From DATLGB01 sp964242305 (lineage in GTDB: Bacteria; Actinomycetota; Thermoleophilia; Solirubrobacterales; Solirubrobacteraceae), in assembly GCA_964242305.1 (NCBI GenBank), contig CAXTBB010000001.1, positions 124,001-188,000 on the forward strand: DNA of 64,000 nt, in the 5' to 3' direction. Below are positions 1-10,197 of this stretch, one piece after another. Under the pieces are notes generated by a model that saw only the letters and a list, made by a program, of their open reading frames with translations, did no database searches and was not told the DNA's origin. The stretch's first letter is position 1. Each line of letters opens with the position of its first letter. The position numbers and the translations under genes were made by a program.

Positions 1-332
1 GCTGCCGAGACGGCCACGATCTCGTAGCCGTTGACCGTCTCGGAGGCGATGCGGACCTGGTCGGCGCCGGACCCGATGTCGAGCCCGGTCGCCTGTTGCG
101 TGAGCTTGGCGGTGCAGCCGGTGTAGCCGTCGCCGTCGTGCCAGCAGGCCTCGATCTGCGACGCCATGTTGCGGGCGTTGGACTTCGCGCGGGTGTCCTG
201 GGCCTTCTCGCGCTGGCCCAGGAAGGCCGGGATCGCGATCGCGGCCAGGATGCCGAGGATCAGGATGACGACGAGCAACTCGATGAGCGTGAAGCCCGCC
301 TGGTCGCGTCGCTGGTGAAGTGTGGTGTGCAT
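1..332 (-). CDS. Type IV prepilin-like protein (3' end outside window)
   Basis: Only the first 110 residues are in the window; the gene runs off the left edge. ATG at 332 follows a G-rich ribosome site (GGGGGG). A 13-residue positively charged leader ends in Gly, followed by the mature start FTLIELLVVI, with Glu at position 5 of the mature protein. That is the signature cleaved and methylated by prepilin peptidase and used as the pilus assembly helix. Two Cys flank a short loop (CWHDGDGYTGC), as in small pilins with a disulfide. It is the last pil gene in the window, 77 bases downstream of a second prepilin and separated from it by a hairpin. It is either a pilin subunit or a minor pilin. Confidence 0.9.
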   Translation of the reverse strand, partial: MHTTLHQRRDQAGFTLIELLVVILILGILAAIAIPAFLGQREKAQDTRAKSNARNMASQIEACWHDGDGYTGCTAKLTQQATGLDIGSGADQVRIASETVNGYEIVAVSA

Positions 333-355
333 GGTGTTTCCCCCCGCGGAAATGG

Positions 356-384
356 CTGGGGCGGGCACAAGGTGCCCGCCCCAG
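356..384 (-). terminator. Hairpin between two prepilin genes
   Basis: A perfect 13-bp inverted repeat with a 3-base loop (CTGGGGCGGGCAC / GTGCCCGCCCCAG) starts 26 bases after the stop of the upstream prepilin gene and ends 23 bases before the next start. There is no U-tract, which is common in high-GC actinobacteria. It could end or attenuate transcription, or protect the 3' end of the upstream pilin message, giving unequal levels of the two pilins. Confidence 0.6.
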
Positions 385-409
385 TCAGGACTGCTTCAGT
401 GAGCTGTGA

Positions 410-847
410 CTACCAGCTGCCGGCGTCGCAGCCGCCCTTGTCCGAGCCGGTCGAGGCGCAGGAGCGCGTGACCTTGCCGGTGGTGGCGTCCTTGGCGATC
501 GTGAACGTGTTGTTCGACTTCGACGTCGCCGTGACGGTGTAGCCGTCGTTCGGCGCGGTGCCGGTCGCGGAGACCGCGGAGATCAGGTCGAGGCCGGAGT
601 CCGTCTTGGCGACCTGGGTGGTCGCGCAGGCGGTGTAGGTGGCCTTCGTCGCGTAGCACGACTCGATCGCGGACACCGCGTTGCGGACGTCCGACTTCGC
701 GGCCGAGTCCTGACCCTTGACGCGCTGACCGAGGAAGGCGGGCAGAGCGATCGCGGCGAGGATGCCGATGATCAAGATGACGACCAGAAGCTCGATCAGG
801 GTGAAGCCCTTCTCGTTGCGACTGCGCTCAGCAAGCTTGTTGAGCAT
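410..847 (-). CDS. pilA: Type IV prepilin (major pilin candidate)
   Basis: Protein of 145 residues. The 14-residue leader MLNKLAERSRNEKG precedes FTLIELLVVILIIGILAAIA, the prepilin peptidase site with Glu5 and the hydrophobic assembly helix. The C-terminal head is small, with two Cys pairs (SCYATKATYTAC, and the C-terminal SCASTG..GGC). The open frame continues upstream to 1081, but ATG at 847 is preceded by AGGAGGG at ideal spacing, so I place the start there. The pilin would be processed in the membrane by PilD, which is not in this window, and polymerised by PilB/PilC. It follows the pilT-pilC block after a 262-base gap that probably holds its own promoter. Confidence 0.92.
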   Translation of the reverse strand: MLNKLAERSRNEKGFTLIELLVVILIIGILAAIALPAFLGQRVKGQDSAAKSDVRNAVSAIESCYATKATYTACATTQVAKTDSGLDLISAVSATGTAPNDGYTVTATSKSNNTFTIAKDATTGKVTRSCASTGSDKGGCDAGSW

Positions 848-1109
848 GTGGGTGATTCCCTCCTGAGGGATAGTTGGGCCTGAGTACTGCTCGGATTGAC
901 CAGACCCCGGGGATCCCTCGGTGAGTAACCCGGCTTGCTCAACGTCGAGCTCCGTGGCTTTGCGTCTCGCCCTCACGGACGATTTGCCCTTGGTCACCTC
1001 GGTCCTGGCTTGGGTGGGGTATCGACCCCATTCACGACCCACTTGAGGTTTAGGCGCAAGAAATGTCCAGGCCTCGAACAAGCGTCCAGTGCGGACGCCG
1101 AAAGGCGCG

Positions 1110-1238
1110 CTATTCAGCGGGTTCTGGGGGTGCGGGACGCTGCCCGCTGCCCTCGCACCACGGGCACGTCACGGGGTGCGGCGTGCCGCCCTGCGCGGAG
1201 ATCACGGACCCGGTCCCCCGGCACGGCGAGCAGTCCAT
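1110..1238 (-). CDS. Small zinc-ribbon protein (42 aa)
   Basis: A 42-residue protein with two CxxCxG motifs: CSPCRGTG near the N-terminus and CPWCEGSG near residue 25. These match the paired cysteine motifs of DnaJ-type zinc ribbons and should bind one zinc. Its ATG overlaps the TGA of the preceding gene (TGATG at 1236-1240), so translation is probably coupled. It is the last gene of the pilT-pilC run. The function is unknown; a role as a small adaptor or chaperone-like zinc protein is inference only. Confidence 0.7.
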   Translation of the reverse strand: MDCSPCRGTGSVISAQGGTPHPVTCPWCEGSGQRPAPPEPAE

Positions 1239-1930
1239 CAGCGCAGCCCCGGGGGCGCGACGGAGGTCTTCGCGCGGTCCGTGTGCACAGCGCCCAGGTC
1301 CGGGTTGGCCGGCTTGTCGTCGGGCAGGTGCCGGCGCTGGGTGGGCGGGATCTGGCGATCGGTCAACAAGGCATGGAAACCGTAGCGCTCGAAGCCCCGA
1401 GCGAGCTGGTCGTGCTCCTCGGCACGCAGCAGCAGGCCGAACAGCGCCGGGTCGCCGAGCGGCGTGCGCTTGGCCACCTCGGTCAGCATGTCGTCGGGCA
1501 GCACGCCGCCCAGGCGGTCGGCCGCCAGCGGGGGCGAGAACACGAAGGCGACGTTGGGCGCCTCGTCGCCCAGCAGCAGGAACGCCGAGCCGTCGAGGTT
1601 GGTCCACAGCCACCCCTCGATGCCCTCCTCCTGCGGCACGACGCGGTTGACGGCGAGCTGGTGCAGCACGGGGAAGCGACCCCGCGGCACGTCCTTGCCC
1701 GGGTGGGCCGGGCCGTGGTCGATGGTGGCCACGGCCACGCTGCCCGGGGCGAAGCGCAGCGGCGCCAGCAGGGCGCCGTGGCGGACCTCGATCTCGCCGG
1801 GCGTGAGCGTCAGCGCGTGCTCGCCACGGGGGCCGCCGGAGAGCAGCCGCCGGCGCATGCCGCCACCCCCCGTCGAGAGCGGGACGACGACGGTCGTGTT
1901 GGGCGGCGGCGGGGCGCTCACAGTGTCCAC
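1238..1930 (-). CDS. Unrecognised protein in pil operon
   Basis: Protein of 230 residues with a GTG start at 1930 (a second GTG lies three codons in), 16 bases after the pilC stop. No family recognised. It has a low-complexity proline- and glycine-rich start, then what looks like a soluble mixed alpha/beta protein with no membrane helix. Features include HPGKDVPRGRFP, a WLWTNLDGSAFLLLG strand pair and a C-terminal helix RAEEHDQLARGFERYG. The codon pattern and tight spacing support a real gene. Co-transcription with pilT, pilC and the small zinc-ribbon gene suggests an accessory role in pilus function, but nothing in the sequence proves it. Confidence 0.65.
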   Translation of the reverse strand: MDTVSAPPPPNTTVVVPLSTGGGGMRRRLLSGGPRGEHALTLTPGEIEVRHGALLAPLRFAPGSVAVATIDHGPAHPGKDVPRGRFPVLHQLAVNRVVPQEEGIEGWLWTNLDGSAFLLLGDEAPNVAFVFSPPLAADRLGGVLPDDMLTEVAKRTPLGDPALFGLLLRAEEHDQLARGFERYGFHALLTDRQIPPTQRRHLPDDKPANPDLGAVHTDRAKTSVAPPGLR

Positions 1931-1946
1931 GATGGCACCGCCCGCG

Positions 1947-3167
1947 CTACTTGATGCTGTCGTAGACCTTGAACATCGGCATGTACATCGCGATGACGAC
2001 GAAGCCGACGATGAGGCCCACGAAGACGATCATGATGGGCTCGAGGATGGAGGTCATGGCCTTGACGGCCGCCGCGACCTCGTCCTCGTAGAAGTCCGCG
2101 ACCTTGTTGAGCATCGTGTCCAGGCCGCCCGTCTCCTCGCCCACCGTGATCATCTGCGAGACCATCGGGGGGAAGACGTCGGACTCGCGCAGCGGCGTCG
2201 CGATCTGGCCGCCGGACTTGACGGACTCGACGACGTCGACCATGGCGCGCTCGATCATGGTGTTGCCGGACGTCTTGCCGGTCACCTCGATGGCGACCAT
2301 GATCGGGACGCCGGCGCCGTAGAGGGCCGAGAAGGTGCGCGACCAGCGTGCGAGGGCGACCTTCTGCACGGTGGCGCCGATCTTCATCGGGATCTTCATG
2401 CGGAAGGCGTCCCACTGCGGGCGTCCCCAGGAGGAGACCTTCCACTTGCGGAACCCGTAGACCGAGCCGACCGCGACGCCGAAGATCAGGTACCACTGGT
2501 GCGTGAAGGCGTGCGACAGCGCCACCGTGAACTTCGTGATCGCGGGGAGCTCGCCGCCGAAGTCCTTGAAGACGTTGACGAAGACGGGGACGATGAAGGT
2601 GATCAGCGCGATCAGCACGATCAGCGCGAAGGAGAGCACCACGGAGGGGTAGACCATGGCCGACTTGACCTGGCGGCGCAGGGAGTCGTCGGCCTCGAGC
2701 TGGGTGGCGACGCGCTGCAGGGTGTCTTCGAGGATGCCGCCCGTCTCCCCGGCGCGGACCATGGCGACGTACAGCGGGTTGAACACCTTCGGGTGCTGCT
2801 CGAGGGCGTCGGAGAGGGTGAGGCCGGCCTCGATGTCCTCGCGGACCTTGCTCAGGGTCTCCTTGAGCGTGGGGTGCTCGACCTGCTCCTCGAGCACGTA
2901 GAAGGCACGCAGGAGCGTCATGCCCGAGGACACCATCACCGACAGCTGCCGGGTCATGATGGTCAGGTCGGCGGGCTTGACCTTCTTGGTGCCGAAGCTG
3001 ATCTCCATCTTGAGACCAGACGCCTTCTCCTCGAGCTTCTGGACCGTGAGGCCACGGCTCTTGAGCTCGTCGGTGACGGCCTGCTTGGAGCTTCCGACGA
3101 TCTCGCCCTTGTAGGGCAGGCCGGTGAGGTCGACGGCGTTGTAGGTGAAGGTCGCCGTGCCGGCCAT
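1947..3167 (-). CDS. pilC: Type IV pilus inner membrane platform protein PilC
   Basis: Protein of 406 residues, the normal length for GspF/PilC. It has two copies of the T2SSF domain: the first contains LTIMTRQLSVMVSSGMTLLRA and VAMVRAGETGGILED, the second VALARWSRTFSALYGAGVP and MITVGEETGGLD. Membrane helices follow each domain (around FALIVLIALITFIVPVF and the C-terminal IMIVFVGLIVGFVVIAMY). PilC is the inner-membrane platform that transmits motor rotation to pilin assembly. ATG at 3167 lies two bases after the pilT stop, so the two genes form one operon. Confidence 0.95.
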   Translation of the reverse strand: MAGTATFTYNAVDLTGLPYKGEIVGSSKQAVTDELKSRGLTVQKLEEKASGLKMEISFGTKKVKPADLTIMTRQLSVMVSSGMTLLRAFYVLEEQVEHPTLKETLSKVREDIEAGLTLSDALEQHPKVFNPLYVAMVRAGETGGILEDTLQRVATQLEADDSLRRQVKSAMVYPSVVLSFALIVLIALITFIVPVFVNVFKDFGGELPAITKFTVALSHAFTHQWYLIFGVAVGSVYGFRKWKVSSWGRPQWDAFRMKIPMKIGATVQKVALARWSRTFSALYGAGVPIMVAIEVTGKTSGNTMIERAMVDVVESVKSGGQIATPLRESDVFPPMVSQMITVGEETGGLDTMLNKVADFYEDEVAAAVKAMTSILEPIMIVFVGLIVGFVVIAMYMPMFKVYDSIK

Positions 3168-3169
3168 GC

Positions 3170-4282
3170 TCAGACGCTCGCCATGCTGGCTTCGAACTCG
3201 GCCGGGGTGATCGTCCCGCCGCTCTCGACCAGGCGGCGCAACTCCTCCGGCTGCGACGAGCGCTCCAGCGCGGTCGCCATCGTGATCGTCCCCTTGCGGA
3301 CCAGGCTGGCCAGGCTCGCGTCCATGGTCTGCATGCCGTGGGCGCCGCCGGTCTGGATGAGCGAGTAGATCTGGTGGATCTTGCCCTCGCGGATGAGGTT
3401 GCGGACACCCGGGGTCGGGACCAGCACCTCGGCGGCGACGGTCCGCCCGGTGCCGTCCGCGGTCGGGACCAGCGTCTGGGTGACGATGCCCTGGAGGCCG
3501 ACCGCGAGCTGCATGCGGACCTGGCCCTGCTGGTCGGACGGGAAGACGTCGATGATGCGGTCGATCGTCTGCGGCGCGTCCTGGGTGTGCAGGGTGGCGT
3601 AGACGAGGTGGCCGGTCTCCGCCGCGGTCAGGGCGGTGCCGATCGTCTCCATGTCGCGCATCTCGCCGACGAGGATGACGTCGGGGTCCTGGCGCAGTGC
3701 GGCCTTGAGGGCGAGCGCGAAGGAGTGCGCGTCCTGGCCCAGCTCGCGCTGGTTGACGATGCACTTCTTGTGCGTGTGCACGAACTCGATCGGGTCCTCG
3801 ATGGTGAGGATGTGGTCCGAGCGCGTCTCGTTGATCTCGTTGATCATCGAGGCCAGCGTGGTCGACTTGCCCGAGCCGGTCGGGCCCGTGACCAGGACGA
3901 GGCCGCGCGGCTTCTTGGCGAACTCGCGGATGACCGGCGGGAGGCCGAGCTCCTCGATCGGGACCGTCTTGGACGGAATCAGGCGGAAGGCGGCGCTGAC
4001 CGAGCCGCGCTGGTAGAAGGCGTTGACGCGGAAGCGGCCCTTCCCCGGCACGGCGTAGGAGAAGTCGAGCTGGTTCTCGGTCTCGAGCCGCTGGCGCTGG
4101 GAGTTGTTGAGGATCGAGTAGACGATCTCGCGCGTGTCGGTGGGCGTCAGGCGCGGGATGCCGTCCATCGCCGCCAACGAGCCGCGGATGCGGAGCATGG
4201 GCGGGACGCCCGGCGTGATGTGGAGGTCGGACGCATTGCGCTCGACAACGGTGGAGAGGATGTCCGCGAAGTCGTATTGCAT
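3170..4282 (-). CDS. pilT: Twitching motility retraction ATPase PilT
   Basis: Protein of 370 residues starting MQYDFADIL; the open frame extends further upstream but this ATG gives the canonical PilT N-terminus (VVERNASDLHIT). Walker A is GPTGSGKST near residue 127. The Asp box is DHILTIEDPIEF, Walker B is RQDPDVILVGEMRD, and the His box is TGHLVYATLHT followed by the retraction-type IIDVFP. PilT hexamers power pilus retraction. The gene is divergent from a membrane-protein gene 85 bases away and starts the pilT-pilC operon. A retraction motor implies dynamic pili (twitching or DNA uptake). Confidence 0.96.
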   Translation of the reverse strand: MQYDFADILSTVVERNASDLHITPGVPPMLRIRGSLAAMDGIPRLTPTDTREIVYSILNNSQRQRLETENQLDFSYAVPGKGRFRVNAFYQRGSVSAAFRLIPSKTVPIEELGLPPVIREFAKKPRGLVLVTGPTGSGKSTTLASMINEINETRSDHILTIEDPIEFVHTHKKCIVNQRELGQDAHSFALALKAALRQDPDVILVGEMRDMETIGTALTAAETGHLVYATLHTQDAPQTIDRIIDVFPSDQQGQVRMQLAVGLQGIVTQTLVPTADGTGRTVAAEVLVPTPGVRNLIREGKIHQIYSLIQTGGAHGMQTMDASLASLVRKGTITMATALERSSQPEELRRLVESGGTITPAEFEASMASV

Positions 4283-4367
4283 ACTCGGTGCTCGTATCGG
4301 CACCCGCCCGGCGAACCTGAAGATCCCGGGCGTCAAGGACGTCGCCGACCCCGCCGATAGCGCTTGC

Positions 4368-5582
4368 GTGCCCCGTCTTCGCCCGTTGTCCACCATCGTC
4401 CTGATCTGGTGCACGGTGATCGCGCTGTCGACGCTCGCCGCCGGGATCGACTACTTCTCCGACTGCCTGGGCATCGACGAGCTGCTGCGCGGCAACCTGC
4501 ACGACTTCTTCGCGATGCAGCCGATGCAGGGCCCCGCGTCGCTGCTGCTGCGGGCGCCGTTCGTCGCCATCGTCTTCCACGCCGACATCAACACGGTCTA
4601 CTACGCCGGGCTGCTGCCCTGCTACGCGGCGCTGCTGGTCCTGGCCCGGGTCCTGTGGACGCGGATGGAGGGCCGCCCGACGGCCGACCGGGTGCTGGTC
4701 GTCGGGATCTGCGTCGCCTCGCCGTTCGCGGTCAAGGCCGTGCACTGGGGCCACCCCGAGGAGCTGCTGGCCACCGCGCTCACGCTCGGGTCGCTGCTCA
4801 CCGCGGCGCGGGGCCGGCCCGTGCTGGCCGGCGTGATGCTGGGCACCGCGTACGCCAGCAAGCAGTGGGCGCTCGTGGCGGGGCTGCCCATCCTGCTGGT
4901 GCTGCCGCGGGGACGGGTCCGCTTCACCGCCGCGGCCGTCGGCGTCGCGGCGCTGTTCGTCGTCCCCATGATCATCGGCGACCCCGATCGCTTCTGGCTG
5001 GTCACCCGCGACGCGGCCAGCGCCGTCCCCGGCCTGCGCCTCGAGAACGCGCACATGCCGGGCGTGCGCGTGCTCCCGCAGAGCTTCTGGACGCCCTTCG
5101 CGGTCGGGCTGCCCTACGGCGGTCTCGGCTACCGCTTCACGACGAGCCTGCTGTCGCCCGTCGCCCATCCGCTGCTGGTGTTCGCCGGGGTCCCCTTCGC
5201 GTACGTGCTCTGGCGCCGGCACGGCCGGCTCGCCCCCATCGACGGCGCCCGCCTGCTCGCCCTCGCCCTCGCCCTGCGCTGCTGGCTGGACCCCAACGAC
5301 CTCGACTACTACCACGCTCCCCTGGTCGCCGCGCTGGCTCTGATCGCGGCGCTGGGCGACGCGCGGGACGTGCGGGTGGCGCTCTACGCCACCACCGGGC
5401 TGGCGCTGGCGTTCGTGCAGCCGGCGACCAAGATGTCGACCGTGGCGACCGACGCGTGGCTGAAGTGGGCGGTCTACACCGCTGCCGTCGTCCCGCTCGT
5501 GGGGTGGCTGACCCACGCGCTGTTCGCCCGGGCGACGCCGCAGCGGGCGCCGGTGCGCCTGCGGCCGGCGATCAGCGGCTGA
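4368..5582 (+). CDS. Polytopic membrane protein, glycosyltransferase-like
   Basis: Protein of 404 residues with about nine to ten hydrophobic segments. The GTG at 4368 gives a start just before the first helix. An early FFAMQPMQGPASLLLRAPF loop followed by repeated helices, and a WTRMEGRP cytosolic loop, resemble the GT-C / DUF2029 type of polyprenyl-phosphate-sugar mannosyltransferases. I see no decisive catalytic motif, so substrate and donor are unknown. It is inserted between pilB and pilT on the opposite strand, and its 3' end overlaps the convergent YdeI-like gene by 11 bases. A role in modifying a surface structure such as the pilin is possible but inferred from position only. Confidence 0.75.
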   Translation: MPRLRPLSTIVLIWCTVIALSTLAAGIDYFSDCLGIDELLRGNLHDFFAMQPMQGPASLLLRAPFVAIVFHADINTVYYAGLLPCYAALLVLARVLWTRMEGRPTADRVLVVGICVASPFAVKAVHWGHPEELLATALTLGSLLTAARGRPVLAGVMLGTAYASKQWALVAGLPILLVLPRGRVRFTAAAVGVAALFVVPMIIGDPDRFWLVTRDAASAVPGLRLENAHMPGVRVLPQSFWTPFAVGLPYGGLGYRFTTSLLSPVAHPLLVFAGVPFAYVLWRRHGRLAPIDGARLLALALALRCWLDPNDLDYYHAPLVAALALIAALGDARDVRVALYATTGLALAFVQPATKMSTVATDAWLKWAVYTAAVVPLVGWLTHALFARATPQRAPVRLRPAISG

Positions 5583-6135
5583 AGCGGGCGAGGCGCTCGC
5601 CGCGGGCGCAGCCGGCCTCGAGCTCGGCGAAGCGCTTCGCACGGGTCGCCTCGCGCTTGGCCTCCGTGACCCAGAACGCGCACATCTTGCGGTAGCTCGG
5701 CGGGCAGGCGTCCCAGAACGCCTTCGCCGGGCCGGTCAGGCGGATTTCGTACTCGGGCGGCAGGCGGTCAGGCCGGTCGGAGGTCGAGTACGGCACCTGG
5801 TCCGGGTCGCGGGCGGCGAAGGCGCGGCGGCCGGCGTCGCGCATCCTCCCCTCCGCCTCGAGCTCGGCGACCAGCCGGACGTTGACGGCGCTCCAGCGGC
5901 GCGACTTGCGCGGCGTGTAGCGCTGCATGTGCGACTGGTCGTCGATGCGCCGGGCCTGGCCGTCGATCCAGCCGAAGCACAGCGCCTCGCGCACGCACTC
6001 GGCCCAGCGCACGGACGGCCGGCCCGTCGCCGCCTTCCACATCCCGACCCAGACCTCGGTCTCCGTGGCGTGGTGCTCCTCCAGCCAGGCGCGGAAGGCG
6101 CCGGCGGAGGTGAAGAAGATGGGGTCACCGTCCAC
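5572..6135 (-). CDS. YdeI/OmpD-associated family protein
   Basis: Protein of 187 residues. It has the family layout: N-terminal FFTSAGAFRAWLEEHHATETEVWVG, the central CFGWIDGQARRIDD and YTPRKSRRWSAVN motifs, then a helical C-terminal part with FWDACPPSYRKMCAFWVTEAKREATRAKR. Members are small cytosolic proteins sometimes linked to bacteriocin or antimicrobial-peptide resistance; the biochemical role is unknown. The gene begins 13 bases after the pilB stop, so it may be transcribed from the alaS-pilB operon, though nothing else links it to pili. Confidence 0.85.
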   Translation of the reverse strand: MDGDPIFFTSAGAFRAWLEEHHATETEVWVGMWKAATGRPSVRWAECVREALCFGWIDGQARRIDDQSHMQRYTPRKSRRWSAVNVRLVAELEAEGRMRDAGRRAFAARDPDQVPYSTSDRPDRLPPEYEIRLTGPAKAFWDACPPSYRKMCAFWVTEAKREATRAKRFAELEAGCARGERLARFSR

Positions 6136-6148
6136 GACGGCGACGACG

Positions 6149-7950
<1,802 letters not shown>

Positions 7951-7954
<4 letters not shown>

Positions 7955-8751
7955 GCAGTGCGACGGGGTTCTCGTGCGGCCCTCCGCATGACGTCACGGG
8001 GTGCAGGCCTCCCGGTCCAGCGCTCGAGGCTCCGTGCCCCTTGACCCACCAGGATCTCGAGTCCGTCGATCACCACCGCCCCGCGGCTGAGCGCCGCCGC
8101 CAGGAGGGTCGTGCCGTCGTCTCGATAGACCAAGTCGACCACGCGTATGCCGGTTGCGAACGTATCGGCGTTCAGCGGAAGCCGCTTGAACGGCGGATCA
8201 TCATCGTTGAGACCGACCGAGGTGCACTGCACGATCAGGTCCGCCGGGCCTGGCCGGGTGACGGCGCGGCCGCCCAGCTCGGCGGTCAGCCGCACCGCCC
8301 GTTCGGGCGTCCGGTTCCACACCTGCACGTCCTCCGCGCCACCCGCCACGAGGGCGTGCACGACGGCCCGCGCCGACCCCCCCGCGCCCAGCACCAGCGC
8401 CCGCGCACCGGCCACGTCGCCGACCGCGTCGAGGAAGCCTCCTGCGTCGGTGTTGTCGGCCTCGACGCCAGTGTCGGTGAAGGTCAGCGTGTTGGCCGCG
8501 CCGACCGCCCGGGCGGTGTCCGTGGCGCGGTCGGCCAGCGCCAGCGCCGCCTCCTTATAAGGGATGGTCACGTTGACGCCGAGGAACCCCTGCGCAGGCA
8601 GCGCGCGGACCGTCTCCGTGAACACGTCGGGCGGGATCGGGAGCTTCTGGTAGCGCCAGTCCTCCAGGCCGAGGTGGGCCAGCGCGGCGGTGTGCATCGC
8701 GGGCGAGCGCGAGTGGCCGACGGGCCAGCCGCACACGCCGAGGCGGACCAT
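7951..8751 (-). CDS. aroE: Shikimate dehydrogenase (NADP+)
   Basis: Protein of 266 residues, normal AroE length. Substrate-binding motif GHSRSPAMH is at the N-terminus, and NVTIPYKEAA contains the catalytic Lys. NADP-binding VLGAGGSARAVVHAL and the NRTPERA loop follow, then a C-terminal DGLEILVGQGARSLERWTG. It reduces 3-dehydroshikimate to shikimate in aromatic amino acid synthesis. The start overlaps the mltG stop (TGATG) and the stop overlaps the pilB start. The mltG-aroE linkage is common in actinobacteria. Confidence 0.97.
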
Positions 8752-10169
8752 CAGCAGGTCGTCGGCGACTTGCCGCCGGCCTTGTCGCGGGCGGCGTTGT
8801 AGGCGGCGACGTCGCGCTCGAACTGGGCGTCGGTCTTGGAGAAGTTGTGGCGCCCGCACGTTCCCGGCTTGACGACGTAGTAGAGGTAGCCGACCCTGGC
8901 GGGGTGCTCGGAGGCACGGATGGAGGCGAGCCCCGGGTTGCCGATCGGCGTCGGCGGCAGGCCGCGGTTGATGCGCGTGTTGTACGGGCTGTCGGACTCG
9001 AGCTGGGACTGCTTGAGCGGCTCGGACCACTGGTTGAACTGGTACCGGGTGGTGGCGTCGATGGCGAGCGGCATCCCGTCCTTGAGGCGGTTGTGGATGA
9101 CCGCGGAGATCAGCGGGCGCTCGCTGTCGCGCTGGGCCTCGCGCTCGACCATGGACGCGATGATGAGCGTCCGGTAGCTGACCCGCTTCACGTTGGCGGC
9201 GAAGGCATCGAGCTGCTTCGTGACGAGGTCCTTCGCCTCGGCGCCGGAGAGCAGGTCGTACGTGGCCGGGAAGAGGAAGCCCTCCGTCGTCTTGCGCGAC
9301 CTGGGCAGACCCAGCCGGCGCGCGTGGCGGAGCGCCGCCGGCGAGATCGACGCCGCCAGGTAGTCCCCGCCGACATCGTCCTTGATCCGGGGCGCGATCT
9401 CCTTGCGCGACAGCCCCTCGGGCAGCGTCAGCTTGAACGTCTTGAGCACCTTCGCCTTCGGGCCGTCGGTGAGTGCGTTGAGCACGGTCCCGTAGCGCAT
9501 GTCGCGGCGCAGCGTGTAGGTGCCGTTGCGCAGCCCGCTGCGGCTGCCGGTGAGGGTGGCGTTGACCTGGAACCAGCGGCTCGAGCCGATCACGCCGCGG
9601 TCCTCGAGCAGCTTCCCGATGTCCCCCACACTGGCCCCCGCGGGGACCTTGACGCGGATCAGGCCGCTGCCGTCGTCGTGCAGCGGCTGGAAGGTCTTGA
9701 CGGCGACGAAGACCAGCACGGCGACGATCAGCACGGCGAACAGGGCGAGCACCCGGCGGCCGCCGCGCGAGCTGTTGCGCGCGGCCGGCGGGAGGTCGGG
9801 GCGCCCGCGGCGGCGGTCGCCGCGGAGCGGCGGTGCCTTGCGCGGCGCCGGCGCGGCCCGGCGCGGCGGCGCGGGACGGGGCTCGGTGCGGCGCGGCGGT
9901 GACGCGATCGGCTCGGGCTCGGGCGCCGGCGGCTCGGGCACAGCGGGGACCCACGGCTCGGGCTCGGACTCCACGGGGACCCACGGCTCGGGCTCAGGCG
10001 GTTCGGGCGCGGGCTCCACCGGGACCCACGGCTCGGGCTCAGGCGGTTCGGGCGCAGGTGCGGGCGGGCGCACGATGGGCGGGGGCGTCGACCCGCGCTG
10101 CGCGGCCCGGCGGCGCATCCGCTCCTCGGCCGCCGCCGCTCGCTCTTCCGGTGTCCGCTCCTCCGGCAC
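8751..10169 (-). CDS. mltG: Endolytic murein transglycosylase MltG
   Basis: Protein of 472 residues starting with GTG at 10169. The first 115 residues are cytosolic and rich in Pro/Glu/Arg, with repeats of PEPWVP. One membrane helix follows (VLALFAVLIVAVLVFVAV), then LysM-like and catalytic YceG domains. Typical motifs: TEGFLFPATYDL, ASMVEREAQRDSERPLISAVIHNRL with the catalytic Glu, and SPYNTRINRGLPPTPIGNPGL. MltG cuts nascent peptidoglycan strands at the membrane. The N-terminal region is longer and more repetitive than in most homologues and is encoded by a DNA minisatellite. Confidence 0.95.
   Translation of the reverse strand: MPEERTPEERAAAAEERMRRRAAQRGSTPPPIVRPPAPAPEPPEPEPWVPVEPAPEPPEPEPWVPVESEPEPWVPAVPEPPAPEPEPIASPPRRTEPRPAPPRRAAPAPRKAPPLRGDRRRGRPDLPPAARNSSRGGRRVLALFAVLIVAVLVFVAVKTFQPLHDDGSGLIRVKVPAGASVGDIGKLLEDRGVIGSSRWFQVNATLTGSRSGLRNGTYTLRRDMRYGTVLNALTDGPKAKVLKTFKLTLPEGLSRKEIAPRIKDDVGGDYLAASISPAALRHARRLGLPRSRKTTEGFLFPATYDLLSGAEAKDLVTKQLDAFAANVKRVSYRTLIIASMVEREAQRDSERPLISAVIHNRLKDGMPLAIDATTRYQFNQWSEPLKQSQLESDSPYNTRINRGLPPTPIGNPGLASIRASEHPARVGYLYYVVKPGTCGRHNFSKTDAQFERDVAAYNAARDKAGGKSPTTC
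9946..10055. repeat. Minisatellite in mltG 5' region
   Basis: Three exact copies of the 20-mer GGGACCCACGGCTCGGGCTC lie at 9946, 9976 and 10021. The second and third copies belong to a longer 45-bp unit that also repeats AGGCGGTTCGGGCGC (9996 and 10041). All periods are multiples of three (30 and 45), so the reading frame is kept; they encode the PEPEPWVP repeats of the cytosolic tail of MltG. Length variation between strains is likely. Confidence 0.85.
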
Positions 10170-10197
10170 GGCGCCGCAGGCTAACGCGGCGGTCGGA

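Noticed and set aside
1000..1060. Sigma-28-like promoter (TAAA ... GTCGATA) upstream of the prepilin
   Set aside because: Spacing is about 21 bases and not the 15 expected, so the match is not credible.
848..1081. Upstream extension of the prepilin frame to 1081
   Set aside because: AGGAGG sits just before ATG 847 and the prepilin leader begins there; the extra 78 residues are not pilin-like.
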